Below, piece by piece: positions 47,933 through 60,319 of a stretch of 64,000 bases of DNA; the stretch's first letter is position 1; the number at the start of each line of letters is the position of its first letter. Under the pieces are notes generated by a model that did not search any database, was not told the DNA's origin, and saw only the letters and a program-made list of their open reading frames with translations. Origin of the DNA: Coriaria nepalensis (taxonomy: Eukaryota; Streptophyta; Magnoliopsida; Cucurbitales; Coriariaceae). Made by a program: the position numbers and the translations under genes. Where the stretch lies: positions 8,315,501 through 8,379,500 of the forward strand of contig CP114497.1 of the NCBI GenBank assembly GCA_027186245.1, in the 5' to 3' direction.

Positions 47933-50926
47933 GGCGGAGATGGAACAACCTCCGATCACGCAAAACCGGCGGGGAAGCTCGTGAGGAAATGACGGAGACT
48001 AATAAAAAAAAAAAGAGAGAAAAATTAAGGACGAGAAAAGAAGCATACAGTATGATAGGAACTTATAAAGAGATCGGAATAGATCCAAACCGTTGGTTAC
48101 TGTAGGTCCACTTATGGAGGTTTGAGATGGCGCGTAATTATGCGTTACTTGATTCGGAGGGTCCTCCTAGCGGGAAATTACGGATGGAGCTAATCTGGTG
48201 TGGGGCAGAGTTTGGAGATGTTTAGGGGGTTAGTATCCAATGTGGCATGATTTGATTGGGTAAGTGGATGCAGATTGAAGAATTTTGACTTCTGTAACGT
48301 TAATGGGGGCGATACAGAGGAAATTTGCGTGAGGAAGACGGACTGTTTGTGGGTTTAAGCCACATTCGCGCCATAAGAGGCGGCTTGGATAGAACGGGCA
48401 AGATCCATAACAAAAGGCGGTTAATATTTATACAAAAACAAAATTTTCATTTTTTTTTTTTACGACTTGAAATTTATTTATGGTAAAATTAAGATCTCCC
48501 ATGAAATATGAATATTTATAAATTTAGGTGGATTTTTATAATATTTAAAATTACATAGATTTTCTTGATTTTCTTTACTTTTTTTTAAAGCAAAAATTAT
48601 CCTTATATAAAAGGTATAAATTAATAATTATTATTATCTCTTCATTAAAAAAAAAAACTCATTAGATATTATATATTTTATAATCAAATTTTACTAATAT
48701 ATTTTTTTATATAATAAATTTAATATTAAATATAAATAAATAATTATCTTAATTATATTATTAATTATTAAATCATTATTACTGCTATTATTGATAAAAA
48801 AAAATCTCAATTTATTTATAAATAGTAAATCTCCTTATAATATTATCAAACCACACTTAACCATTTAAAACATAAATTAAAGTAATTATTATTTAATTTA
48901 ACTTATAATATGATTATATTTAAATTATTATCTTTGCAAAGTAGGGTAAAAAAATTAGTAAAATATATAAATTAATATTTTTATTTAATTTTGTTTTATT
49001 AATACGTAACTTCTATGCCATCAATATGATAATTTCATATATATGAAACACATTCTTCAAAGGTAGCTCAAAATTTGTATCTTTAGAAGCAAAAACAAAA
49101 ACAAAAAAAAAAAAATTAAGAGAGGGAGTGAGAGATCCTCTAAGCTTGGCGCCGAGCCGAGCCAAATCCAGAAGTATGAGATTTAGTTAGCAACTAATGA
49201 ATGAATGATAAGTGAGTTTAAGTTCGGGAGAAACTAGAAAGTAGAAACATCAAATGGACAACATCAAAAATCAAATGAAACAACACATGGCTGGGGGCGT
49301 TAATGTCAACCTCTAACCTCTTGTTCAAATTTGGAACTTGTCCACATGCTTTTTGCCTTTCAATTAATAATTAATTAAATAAATAGTAATTATTAATAGA
49401 ATGGATGTAGTTTAAAATTTGACTTTTTCATTTCCACTTTTATTACAAAACTACCACTAGTCTACTCCTACCCTCTTTTGTGTCCCAAAGTCTTCTATCC
49501 CACCGTCCTATTTTTTTTTCTTGTATTTTTCTAGGTAGGAAACATTGAATTACTCATCTTCCTTCTTTTTTTTTTTTTTTTCTTCTTCTTTTTTAATATT
49601 AATATCATGAGTTTTTATTCTTATTTACCATTAAAATATATAATTATTAAAAATATCATCAGTTGTTGTTAGGGTGTGTTTGGCTGCATGAGCTTAGATA
49701 AAAATAGATACTGTATACACTATGTACACTCTTATATATACACAAAATGACATCGTATACAATCAAAACGTCAGTGTAAGTATGGGTCTAGCTACTTGGG
49801 CCACCTATATAGATAGAGGTCGGGAGAGCCCAATTATGATATCTTGGTTGAAGATTAAGGGCCCATATGTAATATCATTGTATTTGTCTAAGCAATTCAG
49901 ATTAAAATACAAAGTCTGTAATATCATTGAATTTGGAGAGAATAATTAAAATTAAATTATTTATATTAATTAGATAAATCATTTATTTTATTTATTTTAT
50001 TTATATTTCCTTTTAGCATAGCCTTCGTACTAATTTCCAATGTTAATCTATAAGTTTATTTTTGTATAAAATTTTTATATGAACAAACACATGTATGTAT
50101 TATCATATAATATGATTAATATAATTTTAATCATAAATATTATTTTCCATATAACCTATGAAACTGATAACAGCATTGTCAGCATATCTTATGATAATAC
50201 TATTTTTGCATTTGCGTTCTTTACAAATAAGTAAAGAATTAATTCTCATCTTTCAGAGAGACTACGAGTGATCAATCGACAAAACTTTTGTCACAAAAAG
50301 ATCACTGAAAAACAAATACATAATATATCTCTATCCAAGAAACCTGTGAATTTTCCAAGAGCTCTTGCTTTCTTCTGTTTCTTTACAATCCGATCATTGT
50401 GAATGTCTCTTTCTCTTTCACGTGCTTAGTTAGTTAATATACTTCTCGTGACATCAAATGTGTAAATTTTGTTTTTCTGGATTTCATCGATCGAGTTGTC
50501 TTGTTGTCAGTGACAAAACCATTCGATCGAACGATAAGTTATTTTATTCTTGCACTCTAGCCACTACTTACGTAATGTCATGTTCACTGCTTTATCCAAC
50601 AAATTAATTAAAGTGTAGAATGGATTTGGTGGTATATTCAACGTGTATGGCCCATATAGACCATCATGTGAATGAATATTACCCATGCACATTTCCATAA
50701 TATCTTGATCATGATCAGTACTTACGTAGCGAAAGAGAGATTAATCTAATTAATTTTTATCTGATTAATATTGTTAATTTTCTAATCTCGCCCTACTAGA
50801 ACAATATTATATATATATATATATATGAAGTAGCCCAACCCTCAAAAGGAACTTCACATTAGTTCATTCAGTACTAGCTAGCTAGCAACCTTTCTCATGG
50901 CCCCTAACTGAGACCCACAAACCACG
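47933..50926. other. Intergenic, no gene recognised
   Basis: The first 450 bases are the GC-richer promoter side of the lipase gene. From 48430 to 49080 and 49920 to 50160 the DNA is strongly AT-rich. A GTGTGTTTGGCTGC stretch near 49674 looks like a MITE end, but no partner was found. A TA run at 50807-50826 lies about 100 bases before the first DUF1677 ATG and may act as its TATA region. Confidence 0.5.
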
Positions 50927-51520
50927 ATGTCTAATACTAAGAGCCATAAGCCTCAAATCCGACTTTCAATTGAGTGTCTTCAAAGAACACTATCCGACAT
51001 CTCATTCGAGCTCTCCAAAGAAGCAAACGACAATATCGTCAACTCAAAGCAACCACAACAACAACCATCAACTCTATCAGAGACGATCGAGGATGCTAAA
51101 TGCGAGTGCTGCGACATGTTGGAAGAGTGCACTAAGGAGTACATAGCCATAATCCGTAAGAAGTATTTTGGGAAACTAATATGTGGGTTATGTGCCGAGG
51201 CTGTGAATTCAGAGATAGAGAAGAGATCATCATCATTAAAGGAGGGTATATTGGTCAAAAGTAGTGCAACTACTAGAGAAGAAGCTTTGAATGAGCATAT
51301 GAGTGCTTGTGTAAAGTTCAACCGGCTTGGTCGTACTCATCCTCTTTTGTACCAAGCCGAAGCCATTAAGGAAATCTTGAAGAAAAGCTCGAGCAGAAGG
51401 ACTAGGGCTAAGTCCATGAGTCCTAGAGATTATAACAATAAGTCATGCGGCGAGACCAATGTCAAGAGCGGGCTTACCCGTACGTCGAGTTGCATTCCGG
51501 AAATCGCTAGAGATATCTGA
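50927..51520 (+). CDS. DUF1677 family protein, intronless copy
   Basis: One exon gives 197 residues. The family signature lies at about residues 61-100: KCECCDMLEECTKEYI, then YFGKLICGLCAEAV, with paired cysteines that look like a zinc-binding arrangement. The N-terminus has RTLSDISFEL, and the C-terminus ends with a basic Ser/Arg region and RTSSCIPEIARDI, which resembles the end of the second copy at 54448. DUF1677 proteins are plant-specific and have no established biochemical role, so no function is given. It is longer than the second copy because of a Gln/Pro stretch near residue 50 and a longer C-terminal linker. Confidence 0.9.
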   Translation: MSNTKSHKPQIRLSIECLQRTLSDISFELSKEANDNIVNSKQPQQQPSTLSETIEDAKCECCDMLEECTKEYIAIIRKKYFGKLICGLCAEAVNSEIEKRSSSLKEGILVKSSATTREEALNEHMSACVKFNRLGRTHPLLYQAEAIKEILKKSSSRRTRAKSMSPRDYNNKSCGETNVKSGLTRTSSCIPEIARDI

Positions 51521-52421
51521 CAGTATCAACCAAATTAATTATCAATTAGCATAAATAAATACATGGTTGTTCAAATCATATCTAACTACTTCAAGGACTA
51601 CTGGCTAGTACGGTTTGTGTATCTATGGGTCGACCAAGCTAGGATCGACATGTAGTAGGATTTAGGTTCTGTATGTATGTACGTATATACGTACATAGTT
51701 AGTTGTGTTTAGGCTGATTAAATAAGTTTTGAGACAAGATTTAATGATTAGCTTCGGTAATATCTTAACGTACGCAATTAACTAGCTAGTTAACGTTTTA
51801 TGTGTTGTCATCTTTTGTGACATATGATCAGAAACTTTGTTATGACTTAAAACTATTCTTAAATTCTTGTTTCAAAAGAATACTATCTTGTCTTTTTAAG
51901 CTTAACGTAAAAAGTATGAACTTTTTGGACCAGAGTTGTCGATTGATGTTATTAATAAAGAACTCTAGATAATCTCAATTCATTATATATGAAATTGGAT
52001 TTAGATAGAATTGGATTTGAATAGGCTAAATTTGTTACTCTCTTATAAATCTAGAATTATAATCCAATGTCTTAATTTTCATAAAATTGAAGCATATATA
52101 ACACTATACGTTATATTTACTATAATAAGATATAAAAGATTTGGAGTTTCATATATAAAATCACCTTAATTCCTAAATAATTATAAATACAATAAAATCT
52201 TAATAAATTAATAATTTTTTTATTCAAACTTAAAATTAATATACTAATTTTTTTTTTTTTTATTTCAATAATATTAATTTATCAAAATTTTACTATAATT
52301 AAACAGCTAGCCTCCGCCTCCGCAACCACTACTACTATAATCATTCCTTTATTGCTGCTACCAATGTCGTGACACATTTGTTACCATCGTCTTCCCACTC
52401 TTTCGTAGTAATGAAGCTGGC

Positions 52422-52522
52422 AATGTGGGCCGAATGGCACGGTCCACCTTGGGCCCATAACCATTTGTGCCATGCTGGCATGGCACAGCACGAGAGGCAA
52501 ATGGGTTGTGCCGGCCCACATT
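52422..52522. repeat. Nested GC-rich foldback
   Basis: Three nested inverted repeats share nearly one centre: AATGTGGGCCG (52422-52432) with CGGCCCACATT (52512-52522); AACCATTTG (52459-52467) with CAAATGGGTT (52498-52507), with one unpaired base; and TGCCATG (52468-52474) with CATGGCA (52479-52485) around a four-base loop. The patch continues GC-rich to about 52620 with further GTGCC and GGCAC words. It resembles subterminal repeat regions of plant DNA transposons. Confidence 0.75.
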
Positions 52523-53576
52523 CACTGCAAGCGTATCACGCACGGCTCGAGGGGCCCGTAAACTATGGGTCGTGCCGACACACATGCCGTTTCATAAGCC
52601 CAAAATGTACCTGGCCACGGCAGCTCATTATTTATTATTTATTTTAATTTCATATATTATTATTTATTATTTATTTAAAACTTAAAAATTAGAACAATTA
52701 TAATTTAAATTAGAAATAATGTAACTCAAAAGATTATTTTTTATATATTAAAGAATAATATATAGATAATTCTTTAAAACTTATAAAGAAATCTTAAATA
52801 ATAAGAATAAGTCTATAGATCGAAATCCAATACCGTTACTTTATCCAATCGTATCATGTCAAAAATAAGTCTCCACCGTAATCTCTCATCCCATATTCTC
52901 CATCGCCACAACTACAATCTCAGTCATCTCGATAATGATCATCACCAATGAGTATATTGTCTCTAATTTCGCCATTTTTGGACGTTGATCATGACCATGA
53001 GCGTGTATGTATTGATAAGATAGCAATGATCGATGACGATATAACAACGATGGATGACGATAATGAATGGTACTAATTAAGTTAAGTCTTTCAAATTGTC
53101 AAACTCAATTCTAAATCTCTTACAATTGGATTTCTACTTAGAATTCCAGGAATACAATTCCATTTCTACGTGCTAGATATTGCAACCTAAAGATCAGGTA
53201 ACTAAACTAACCAAGTTAATATAATATGCTCGATGGTCCCTAGCCATAAACCCAACTAGTTAGCTAATAGCTAGTAGCTAGTAGCTAGATCCCTCACGTT
53301 AATCTTTTTGCCACTTCGTACAACTAGAGAGCAATCCATGCATGCATGTAGGATAAGTCATTTTCAAGCTTAATATTAGCTTTTTGCTGCCTTAAAAATT
53401 GGAATCATGTGTAGAAGTGTCCCATGATCTTCGTGCGTGCATACTTTCAGTTATAATCGTTATCTATGATCTATTGCGTCCAATTCATGGAAGAAGCATA
53501 CATATACGAAAATTAAGATTATAGAATTATGAAAATAAGATGATAGCTTGGTATTAGTATCCTTATCTAAAAATTA

Positions 53577-53974
53577 AGGAGGTATTTAGTTCAATTCTTC
53601 GAAGGTAAATAACGAGAATGATAATGAAAATAAAAATGAAGGGAAATAGAATTACGGATTCATTTATTATTTGTTTGATTGTTATATAAGAAATGAATAA
53701 TAATAAATGATTTTAAATAGTAAAAAATGAATTTTTGATTAAAAAGTTTGATAAATTACGTAATGAATTTAGTAAAATTTAAATATTATGAAACATATAT
53801 AATAATAAATTATTTTATTCTACTTAAAATATATATATTTTGAAATGAATGATGTCTTCTGGGTAATTAAAAAATAAAAATAATTATCCCATTTTAATAA
53901 AATAAAATCAAGTAAAATAATACTATTTATTTGGACCCTATTATCTTCTAAGGAATCGAATAAAGTGCCCCCCT
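53577..53974. mobile_element. Candidate MITE (Tourist/PIF-like ends)
   Basis: The left end AGGAGGTATTTAGTTCAATTC and the inverted right end AGGGGGGCACTTTATTCGATT match at many positions, about 400 bases apart, around an AT-rich core. Ends of the form GGG.GTGTTTGGTTCAATT are common in Tourist-like MITEs. The target-site duplication is not clear. Confidence 0.35.
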
Positions 53975-54447
53975 TATACTTAGTTTTCGGATTCAAGTCA
54001 CTCATAGAGAAATATAAAAATTTAAAGTTAAAAAAAAAAAAAAAAAGACATATAAAATTAGTAAAAATAACCAGACAAACAATATGCATGCAATGCATGA
54101 TAATATCCAAATTGCATACTCTAGGTTCTAGCTAGGGTCCTAGTCCCTATAAAGCTAGCTAGTAATACCGATCTTGTAAAAGCTTGCAAATTGCAAATTA
54201 ATTGCAAAGGAAAAAAAAAAAGTGTTAAAGCAACTCATGATCCGTCGAAAATATAATTGAGATATTTTTACACTGTAAAGTTGCATTGTATCTCTATCTG
54301 CTTGCAACTTTTTGTAGCCTTTTTTGATTGAAGATTGAATATCTTACGAGATTCTTTGGGTTTATCTTTCTATATAAACCTTAAACTAATACGTACACTG
54401 CATGCAAAAGCTCCACCCTTAATTTTAGCTAGCTTTCTCTCTATATC

Positions 54448-55132
54448 ATGGCAACCAAATCACCCATCGGAGAAGCACCAAGAGATTTGTTCTTTATCAT
54501 GGTAAGGCGTTCTATATATATATATATATATGATCCTAATTAAGCACCAATATGCTTATAAATTGATCATACAAACATATTAATTTGAGTTTTTTATTGG
54601 ACAAGATTCACTAATTAAGTAATGCATGGTTAAAAACTCGATCTGATCTCTCTACTGTGTTAATCTACAGAATGAGCGAAGGCTTCAAAAGGCGGTTTCT
54701 GACATATCGAGCGAAATAGACAAGTTCATGATCATGAAAATCAATGAATTAGAAACCCTAGAAGAAGTGACACAGATCGGATGCGAATGTTGTGGAATCA
54801 AAGAGGAATGTACCGAAACTTACGTCAACCAAATCCGAGAATCATTCTCGGGGAAATGGGTTTGTGGACTTTGTTCGGAAGCTGTCAAGGAGAGGATGGT
54901 GAAAGTTCCTCACAACACCATGCAGGATGCTATCAGCATTCACAAGGATTTTTGCCAGAGCTTCAATGCTACGACCAGGATGAACCCTAAGCTTTCATTG
55001 ACACTTTCGATGAGAAACATCGTGAAGAGATATTCTGAGAAAAGAAGTACTAATTCCGGCAATGGTGTTAACAATTCGAGGGTGCTTGCTCGTAGCACTA
55101 GTTGTATTCCAAGGATTGGGCTGAAAAATTGA
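54448..55132 (+). CDS. DUF1677 family protein, two-exon copy
   Basis: Exons 54448-54501 and 54671-55132 join in phase (ATG/GTAAGG donor, CTACAG acceptor) to give 171 residues. The first exon codes only MATKSPIGEAPRDLFFIM. The second begins NERRLQKAVSDISSEIDKF. The signature GCECCGIKEECTETYV, then FSGKWVCGLCSEAVKERM lies at about residues 51-90, and the end is RSTSCIPRIGLKN. A start inside exon 2 (ATG 54728) would lose the conserved AVSDIS segment shared with the copy at 50927, so the two-exon model is preferred. Both copies have the same orientation, about 2.9 kb apart, suggesting an old tandem duplication. Function unknown. Confidence 0.85.
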
Positions 55133-55714
55133 AATGGGTTTAATATACTAATTAAGCTAATTATTAGCACGTACGTTAATCTAGTTTAGTTGTGCTAATT
55201 ATGACATTGTATCATATGCAAATAAGTCAGTGAGGATATTAGTAATTCAGTCTTGTAGAACATGAGTAGTAGTCCTAGTAGCAGTGTGATTAGGGATGTA
55301 ATTAAAAGGTCTCATGGATATCATGGCCGATATGGTACAATGGCTAGTTTAGATTTTAGTGTGTCTTGAACCTCTTGATATCAAATGGTCCCAAAAAGAG
55401 AGAATAAAGGGGTATTTTAGAGGGTGGATAGCATGATGAGATAGTGTGAAGCTCACATGTGCAATTGAAATCAATTTATCGGATACACTTCATCCAAGAA
55501 TTTCTCCTAAAATATTAGAAACCTACAAGTTCCAAGAATACGTTAAGAAACTAGAAATAGCGAGGAAATGAGTGATGAAACCTCTGCGAGCATATAAATA
55601 GATTAGTTTTTCTTTTTGGCCAAGATCTGGAGTTTCTTAATAAAAAAAGGGTACATGGTCTAAAGCTATTAGTTTTTGTCCTCTTTTCTTAATCCTATCT
55701 AAAGTGACTTCTAT
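55133..55714. other. Gap between the second DUF1677 gene and HB8 (convergent)
   Basis: The 3' regions of two converging genes. No open frame, repeat or RNA gene was recognised. Confidence 0.5.
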
Positions 55715-58700
55715 TTAAACAAAAGACCAGTTGACAAACATGAAACAGATACAATGAGCATTTTCTTCTTCATTCAACACCTTCCAAGCCACTGCTTTCT
55801 CGTAAGAAACCGGTCTTCCCATGCTTGACAAGCAGATACCGCCTTGAAGACACATAAATCCCTGTTTCACAGTAAAGAAAGGAGAAGAGAGAATAAAGGC
55901 AATAGATTAGTCAACAATGACCATTGAAAGAAGAAACACTAAAATATCAAAACTGCAATGAAAAAAACCATATATCCTCGCATTTACCTGTTGCATTATT
56001 TGTGGGAACTCTGTGCATAGAGTCTTCTTTCCGTTATCATCGAAAATCTTTTCGAGAGTTATGTCTTGAAGTGCTACCAAGGTTGTCTCGAGCATGTCAA
56101 GTCCTGCCTGATTTGCAAATGTGAAAACTGGCAATGACTGCAAATATCACGGCAAAATGATACCATGTCATGAATAATTGGATAGCTCATGAGGAATAAT
56201 TACTAAAAGAACAAATTTAAGAATTCCATGGTGATAGAAACCAGATTCCACCCTTTAGGATTACAGCAGAGCTTGACAGAACTGCTACAGGAAAGAAATC
56301 ATGGACAATCAAGCCAATACCTTCAAAGAACAGCACATGATTGCATCCGAGTAATGCCATAGCGATCCGAGAATAGATTCACTGCCTTCACTTTTCATTA
56401 ATTCCACTCCTAGATAGCACCTGTCAAGGAAAAATACCAACCAGATTGAGTACCTCAAATTACATACATAACATATACCTTTTCCCCCATGAATAAATAC
56501 AAGAGTATCCATGAGTCGTGAAATTTTATTTTTTCAATTAACATACCTATAGCTGTTAGAGATCCACCGAGCTAGTGTGTGAGCTTCAGGGCTTCCAGGT
56601 GGGGGCCTAAGACCAGAATGAGATCCAAAACGAGAAGGAGAAAGTGCAAGTGCTACCCTCTGAACAGAAGCTATAACACTCCTGACATATTGTCTAGCCA
56701 TGGCAGCTACATTATCTTGAAGGTGAATCTCAAATGCAAATTGGAAGGCTATTGTCATTACAGATTTTGTGGTCCCAGATTGTCCAGAAGAGTCCCCAGA
56801 AGATCGGTTTGCTGTAGTGGTTCCAACTTCAAGAGCAGAGGCAAGGTCAAGTGTACGGTTAGGGCTCGAGGCATCCTGTGAAATAACGGTGAGTAAAAAT
56901 GCTACAGAGGTTGGGTAAAAAGAGAATTCTAGAAAAATATTGATGTGGGATTCAAGGAAATTTACAATTTTAGAATCGAGAGGAATGATGCGAAATCCGG
57001 AAGGTAGAATAGGCGCATCATCGGAAAAGGAAGCATCAATAGGAGCAAAAATGAGTTCAGAAGAAGTTCCAATAGCATTTTCATCTACACCACTGCAAAG
57101 CTGGGACCAATGGAACCATAATCAATGAGAGAAGTTATGGAAAGAAGCAGAAAACATTTAGATAATTAAGACAATGCTACCTACTTGAAGGAGGAATATG
57201 TCACCAGGCATAAACATATCATCGCGATAGTGGCCCATATTCTCAAGTTTGATGACCTCCATGAACTGTTTTCCATGACAAATCGTATCAAATTTTCCGA
57301 AATTGGAAAAGAAAAAATTATAGTTGGAAGGAAGAAAAATTAGGAGTTTAAAAAAAAAGGGCAAAGATTTAATCACCTCTTCATGCTCTATCGTATGAGC
57401 CAGTGGAAGAATAACTTGACCCCCAAAACTTCCAGCTCGAGAGCCCACTAAGCTACACGGACCAGCTTTAATGGCTGCAGCTGAATAAGCATCAATACTA
57501 CTATCTGCCCATTCTGATCGGTGTTCCCTCAAGAATCGAAGAAGTATTGCTGGAGGCACGTCCTATTAAAAAAATAAAAGAAAACAAAAATGAGACAGGA
57601 GTAAGGATCATTATTCATATGAACTTGACTAGCAAAAAACTGTTAGTGTTTCCATATTTTAGATCTCGAGCTAATATCACACCATGATTAGTCATATTGA
57701 AAACTTAAGAATCCTTACTTGTAGTAGCATGGATGCTTTAGCACATAGCACTGCATTGCTCATAGATGGAAATCCATTGGGATAGGAAAGATCTACGCCC
57801 ATCATCTTGCTAGGAGATGAGTTCACAAGAAGAGTAACATCATCCACGCCATCACTTTCTAACATTGACCAACCCTCATCTGTAAACCCATTGACTGCTT
57901 CATTGAAACCCCTGCACAGTAGAATCTATCAAGACCCATGAAGGGAAATCAAGTAATGAGGCAAGAAACAAATCCGGACTGAAAAATACCTGTTTAATCT
58001 CTGACTAAGAGTGCGTAGAGCAGCTGGTCTTCTTCCCCAGCCAGATGCATTGGGCTGAGAAACTTCCTGTGATATCTGTCTCAACTGGCGTAAAGCCTGA
58101 AGCAAAATGACAATGTAAATAATCTTGAAGAGTCAATTTCTAAAAGTTTCATATATGTTTCAAGAATTCCAATACACATAATAAAAGATATAATATAATC
58201 AGATTGAAAGAACAGTTCTTACAGCCATTGTGGTCTTCTGAGCAAGCAGTGCTGATGACTCATAGAGTGGGCGCAACACCTCAGGTACGCTCCAAGGCTA
58301 TTACAAGTAATCAATCGTAAGTCAAAATGATAAATTACTTATCAAATCAAAGGTTTGATTTTGCGACAGAGAAAGAAATTCACAAACCTCCAAGTCCACA
58401 TGGTCAACTATATGAATGATTGATCCACTCCCTTCACATGGCCTAATCAGATAACCACTTGGAAGCATTTCTGCTCTAACAAAATTCAGAACCGGTGGCA
58501 TACTAGGACCATTCTGAGTGTTGTTAAGTGATCTTTCACAGACCACAAGACTACCATCCTCCAAAACCGAAGTGTAGCGCAACAGCCAGAAGTCACGAGC
58601 TGGAGCTAGAGTTGTGGGTGCATAGAGCTGAATCAAAGGCAACAAATGGTAATTCTTGGTAAGTAAACAAAGATGATAGAATGGTACTTATAGCCAATTT

Positions 58701-60319
58701 GACATTATTAGAAAGAAAAAAAAAATGCTCCTACCTGCATGTACAGCAGTTCAATGGTTCCACCATTGGCAGTGGACAGTACATTAAGAACGTCCACTGC
58801 TCGGCAACTGCGGTACCAAGAAGGCCGATCTTTTAAGATTTCAGCCACCTGTACATGAAAGTACTACAGTTAACCTAATTTCAAGTCCAAAATAGTACAA
58901 GCACTTCTCATAATAAATAGGACTTACTCTCGTAGGTTCTAGACCCACAAGGCCGCATGCACGTGCTGCAACACCAGTGCAACCGTGAGAAATAGCAATG
59001 ATTCCAATGGAATCCGGACCAGGCTGCATAGATGTTATAAGAAAATTATGATAATATCTAAGTTGACAGAATTTGACAGATGTATAGAGAGATGCATTAG
59101 GTGGCTTCTTTTTTTTTTCCTTAATTGTTAGCAAAACTTTCAAGCAATGAATCTCTCAAATTTTCTGGTTTTTCATGTTGCTTGACAATGCAAGCAGATA
59201 AGTGAATAGAGATAGAAACAATGAAAGGTGAATGAAGATAATAGGTAGTGACAGAACCTTCATCCCAGGCAATTGGACCCACTCCACAGCAGTTCCAGTG
59301 GCCTTCGAAAGAAACTCTGCTAAAGTCTCCTCTGCAATGGACAAAAGTCTAGGAAAAAACAACATTCTCATGAGCCAGACAGAAATAAAGCAACAAAAAA
59401 AAGAAGGAAAACAAGAAGAGCATATACACTCACCCTGCAGGACTGGCATCCTTTGGTGGATGCTGAGGAGTCAAATGGTGTTGACCATTTGTCACTACCG
59501 ACTCACAGCTAGTATCTGTGGTGGCAAGGGCCGTCTGCAGAATAAGAAATAGACTCAAAACCCTCAACCTTAACTCAGACAGTATTTTGGCCAAAAAGAT
59601 AAAACTCAGACAATATATGTAAACGAAGAAATATGTCCTTTCTAATGCTCATGTACCAAATTAATTTAGTTGAGCTTCGATTAAACAAATATGGGGAAAA
59701 CTCATTGTTTTTCAGTGTAGAGGATGATCTGTAAAATGTGAAAGACGACTAGATTGTTTACATTCTGAGTCTGCTGTCGAAAATAGCTGTTCTCATACAC
59801 CAAATGTGACACCTGTTTCTGCAACCTATCATTCTCCTCCATTAGAAGCTTATTCATGGCCGTTAACTTCCTATTAACAGCTTGCAGGCGTGATGCCTCT
59901 TTCCGCTGCTTCTCTCTACATCTGTGGCAACAAAGATAAATGATGAGACAAAAAACTCGGCTAGCACTGAATTTCTCTGATCCATAGCAACAAGAACAAG
60001 TGGGAGGGCCATATCAAATAAAACTTTTTAAAAAAATTTCAAATATCTTATCCTTTCTTCCATATTCTCAGGAACCAAACAGTATCCGCAAAAGCAAGTA
60101 CCTTCGGTTCTGAAACCAAACTTTGATCTGTTTCGGCTCGATGTTGGAAAGAATCGGGCACTCTCTAATGAGTTGCTGGCGTCGCATAGAACTGGGTTTG
60201 GGGCATTCATGGTAGAGCCTCTCCAGAGCTTCCACTTGCTCTGGAGTGTACCGCACGTACTTTCCATTGTCCATTGCAATCTTAGTAGAGTCCTTGAAGC
60301 TAGAAGTAACCGCCATCAT
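55715..60319 (-). CDS. HB8: Class III HD-ZIP transcription factor, ATHB8 type
   Basis: Seventeen minus-strand exons join in phase to 840 residues: 60319-60102, 59921-59762, 59534-59434, 59348-59258, 59023-58928, 58848-58735, 58627-58388, 58297-58223, 58096-57990, 57911-57719, 57562-57377, 57265-57185, 57100-56966, 56875-56547, 56420-56321, 56137-55988 and 55861-55715. It has a homeodomain (about 19-79, with KVWFQNRR), a leucine zipper (about 80-120), a START lipid-binding domain (about 165-375) and a C-terminal MEKHLA domain (about 695-838). These nuclear factors control vascular cell fate, polarity and meristems. VSHLVYENSYFRQ, GQHHLTPQHPP and VLNVLSTANGGT match ATHB8 (procambium, xylem) rather than ATHB15, REV, PHB or PHV. 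Two adjacent ATGs (60319, 60316) could start it. It is expected to be repressed by miR165/166, see the separate entry. Confidence 0.96.
59014..59268 (-). promoter_or_regulatory. miR165/166 target site split by an intron
   Basis: CTGGGATGAAG ends the fourth exon (59268-59258) and CCTGGTCCGG begins the fifth (59023-59014). Only after removal of the 234-base intron do they form the 21-base miR165/166 complementary site, encoding PGMKPGP in the START domain. This split is conserved in class III HD-ZIP genes, so the microRNA acts on spliced mRNA. Confidence 0.93.

Larger units (their letters stand above)
51521..54447. other. Intergenic region between the two DUF1677 genes
   Basis: AT-rich DNA. 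Structured parts are a GC-rich nested foldback at 52422-52522 and a candidate MITE at 53577-53974. Open frames at 52358-52685 are due to the GC-rich patch and show no protein family. Confidence 0.55.

Noticed and set aside
52358..52685. Overlapping frames on both strands in the GC-rich patch
   Set aside because: They result from the foldback repeats and lack any domain.
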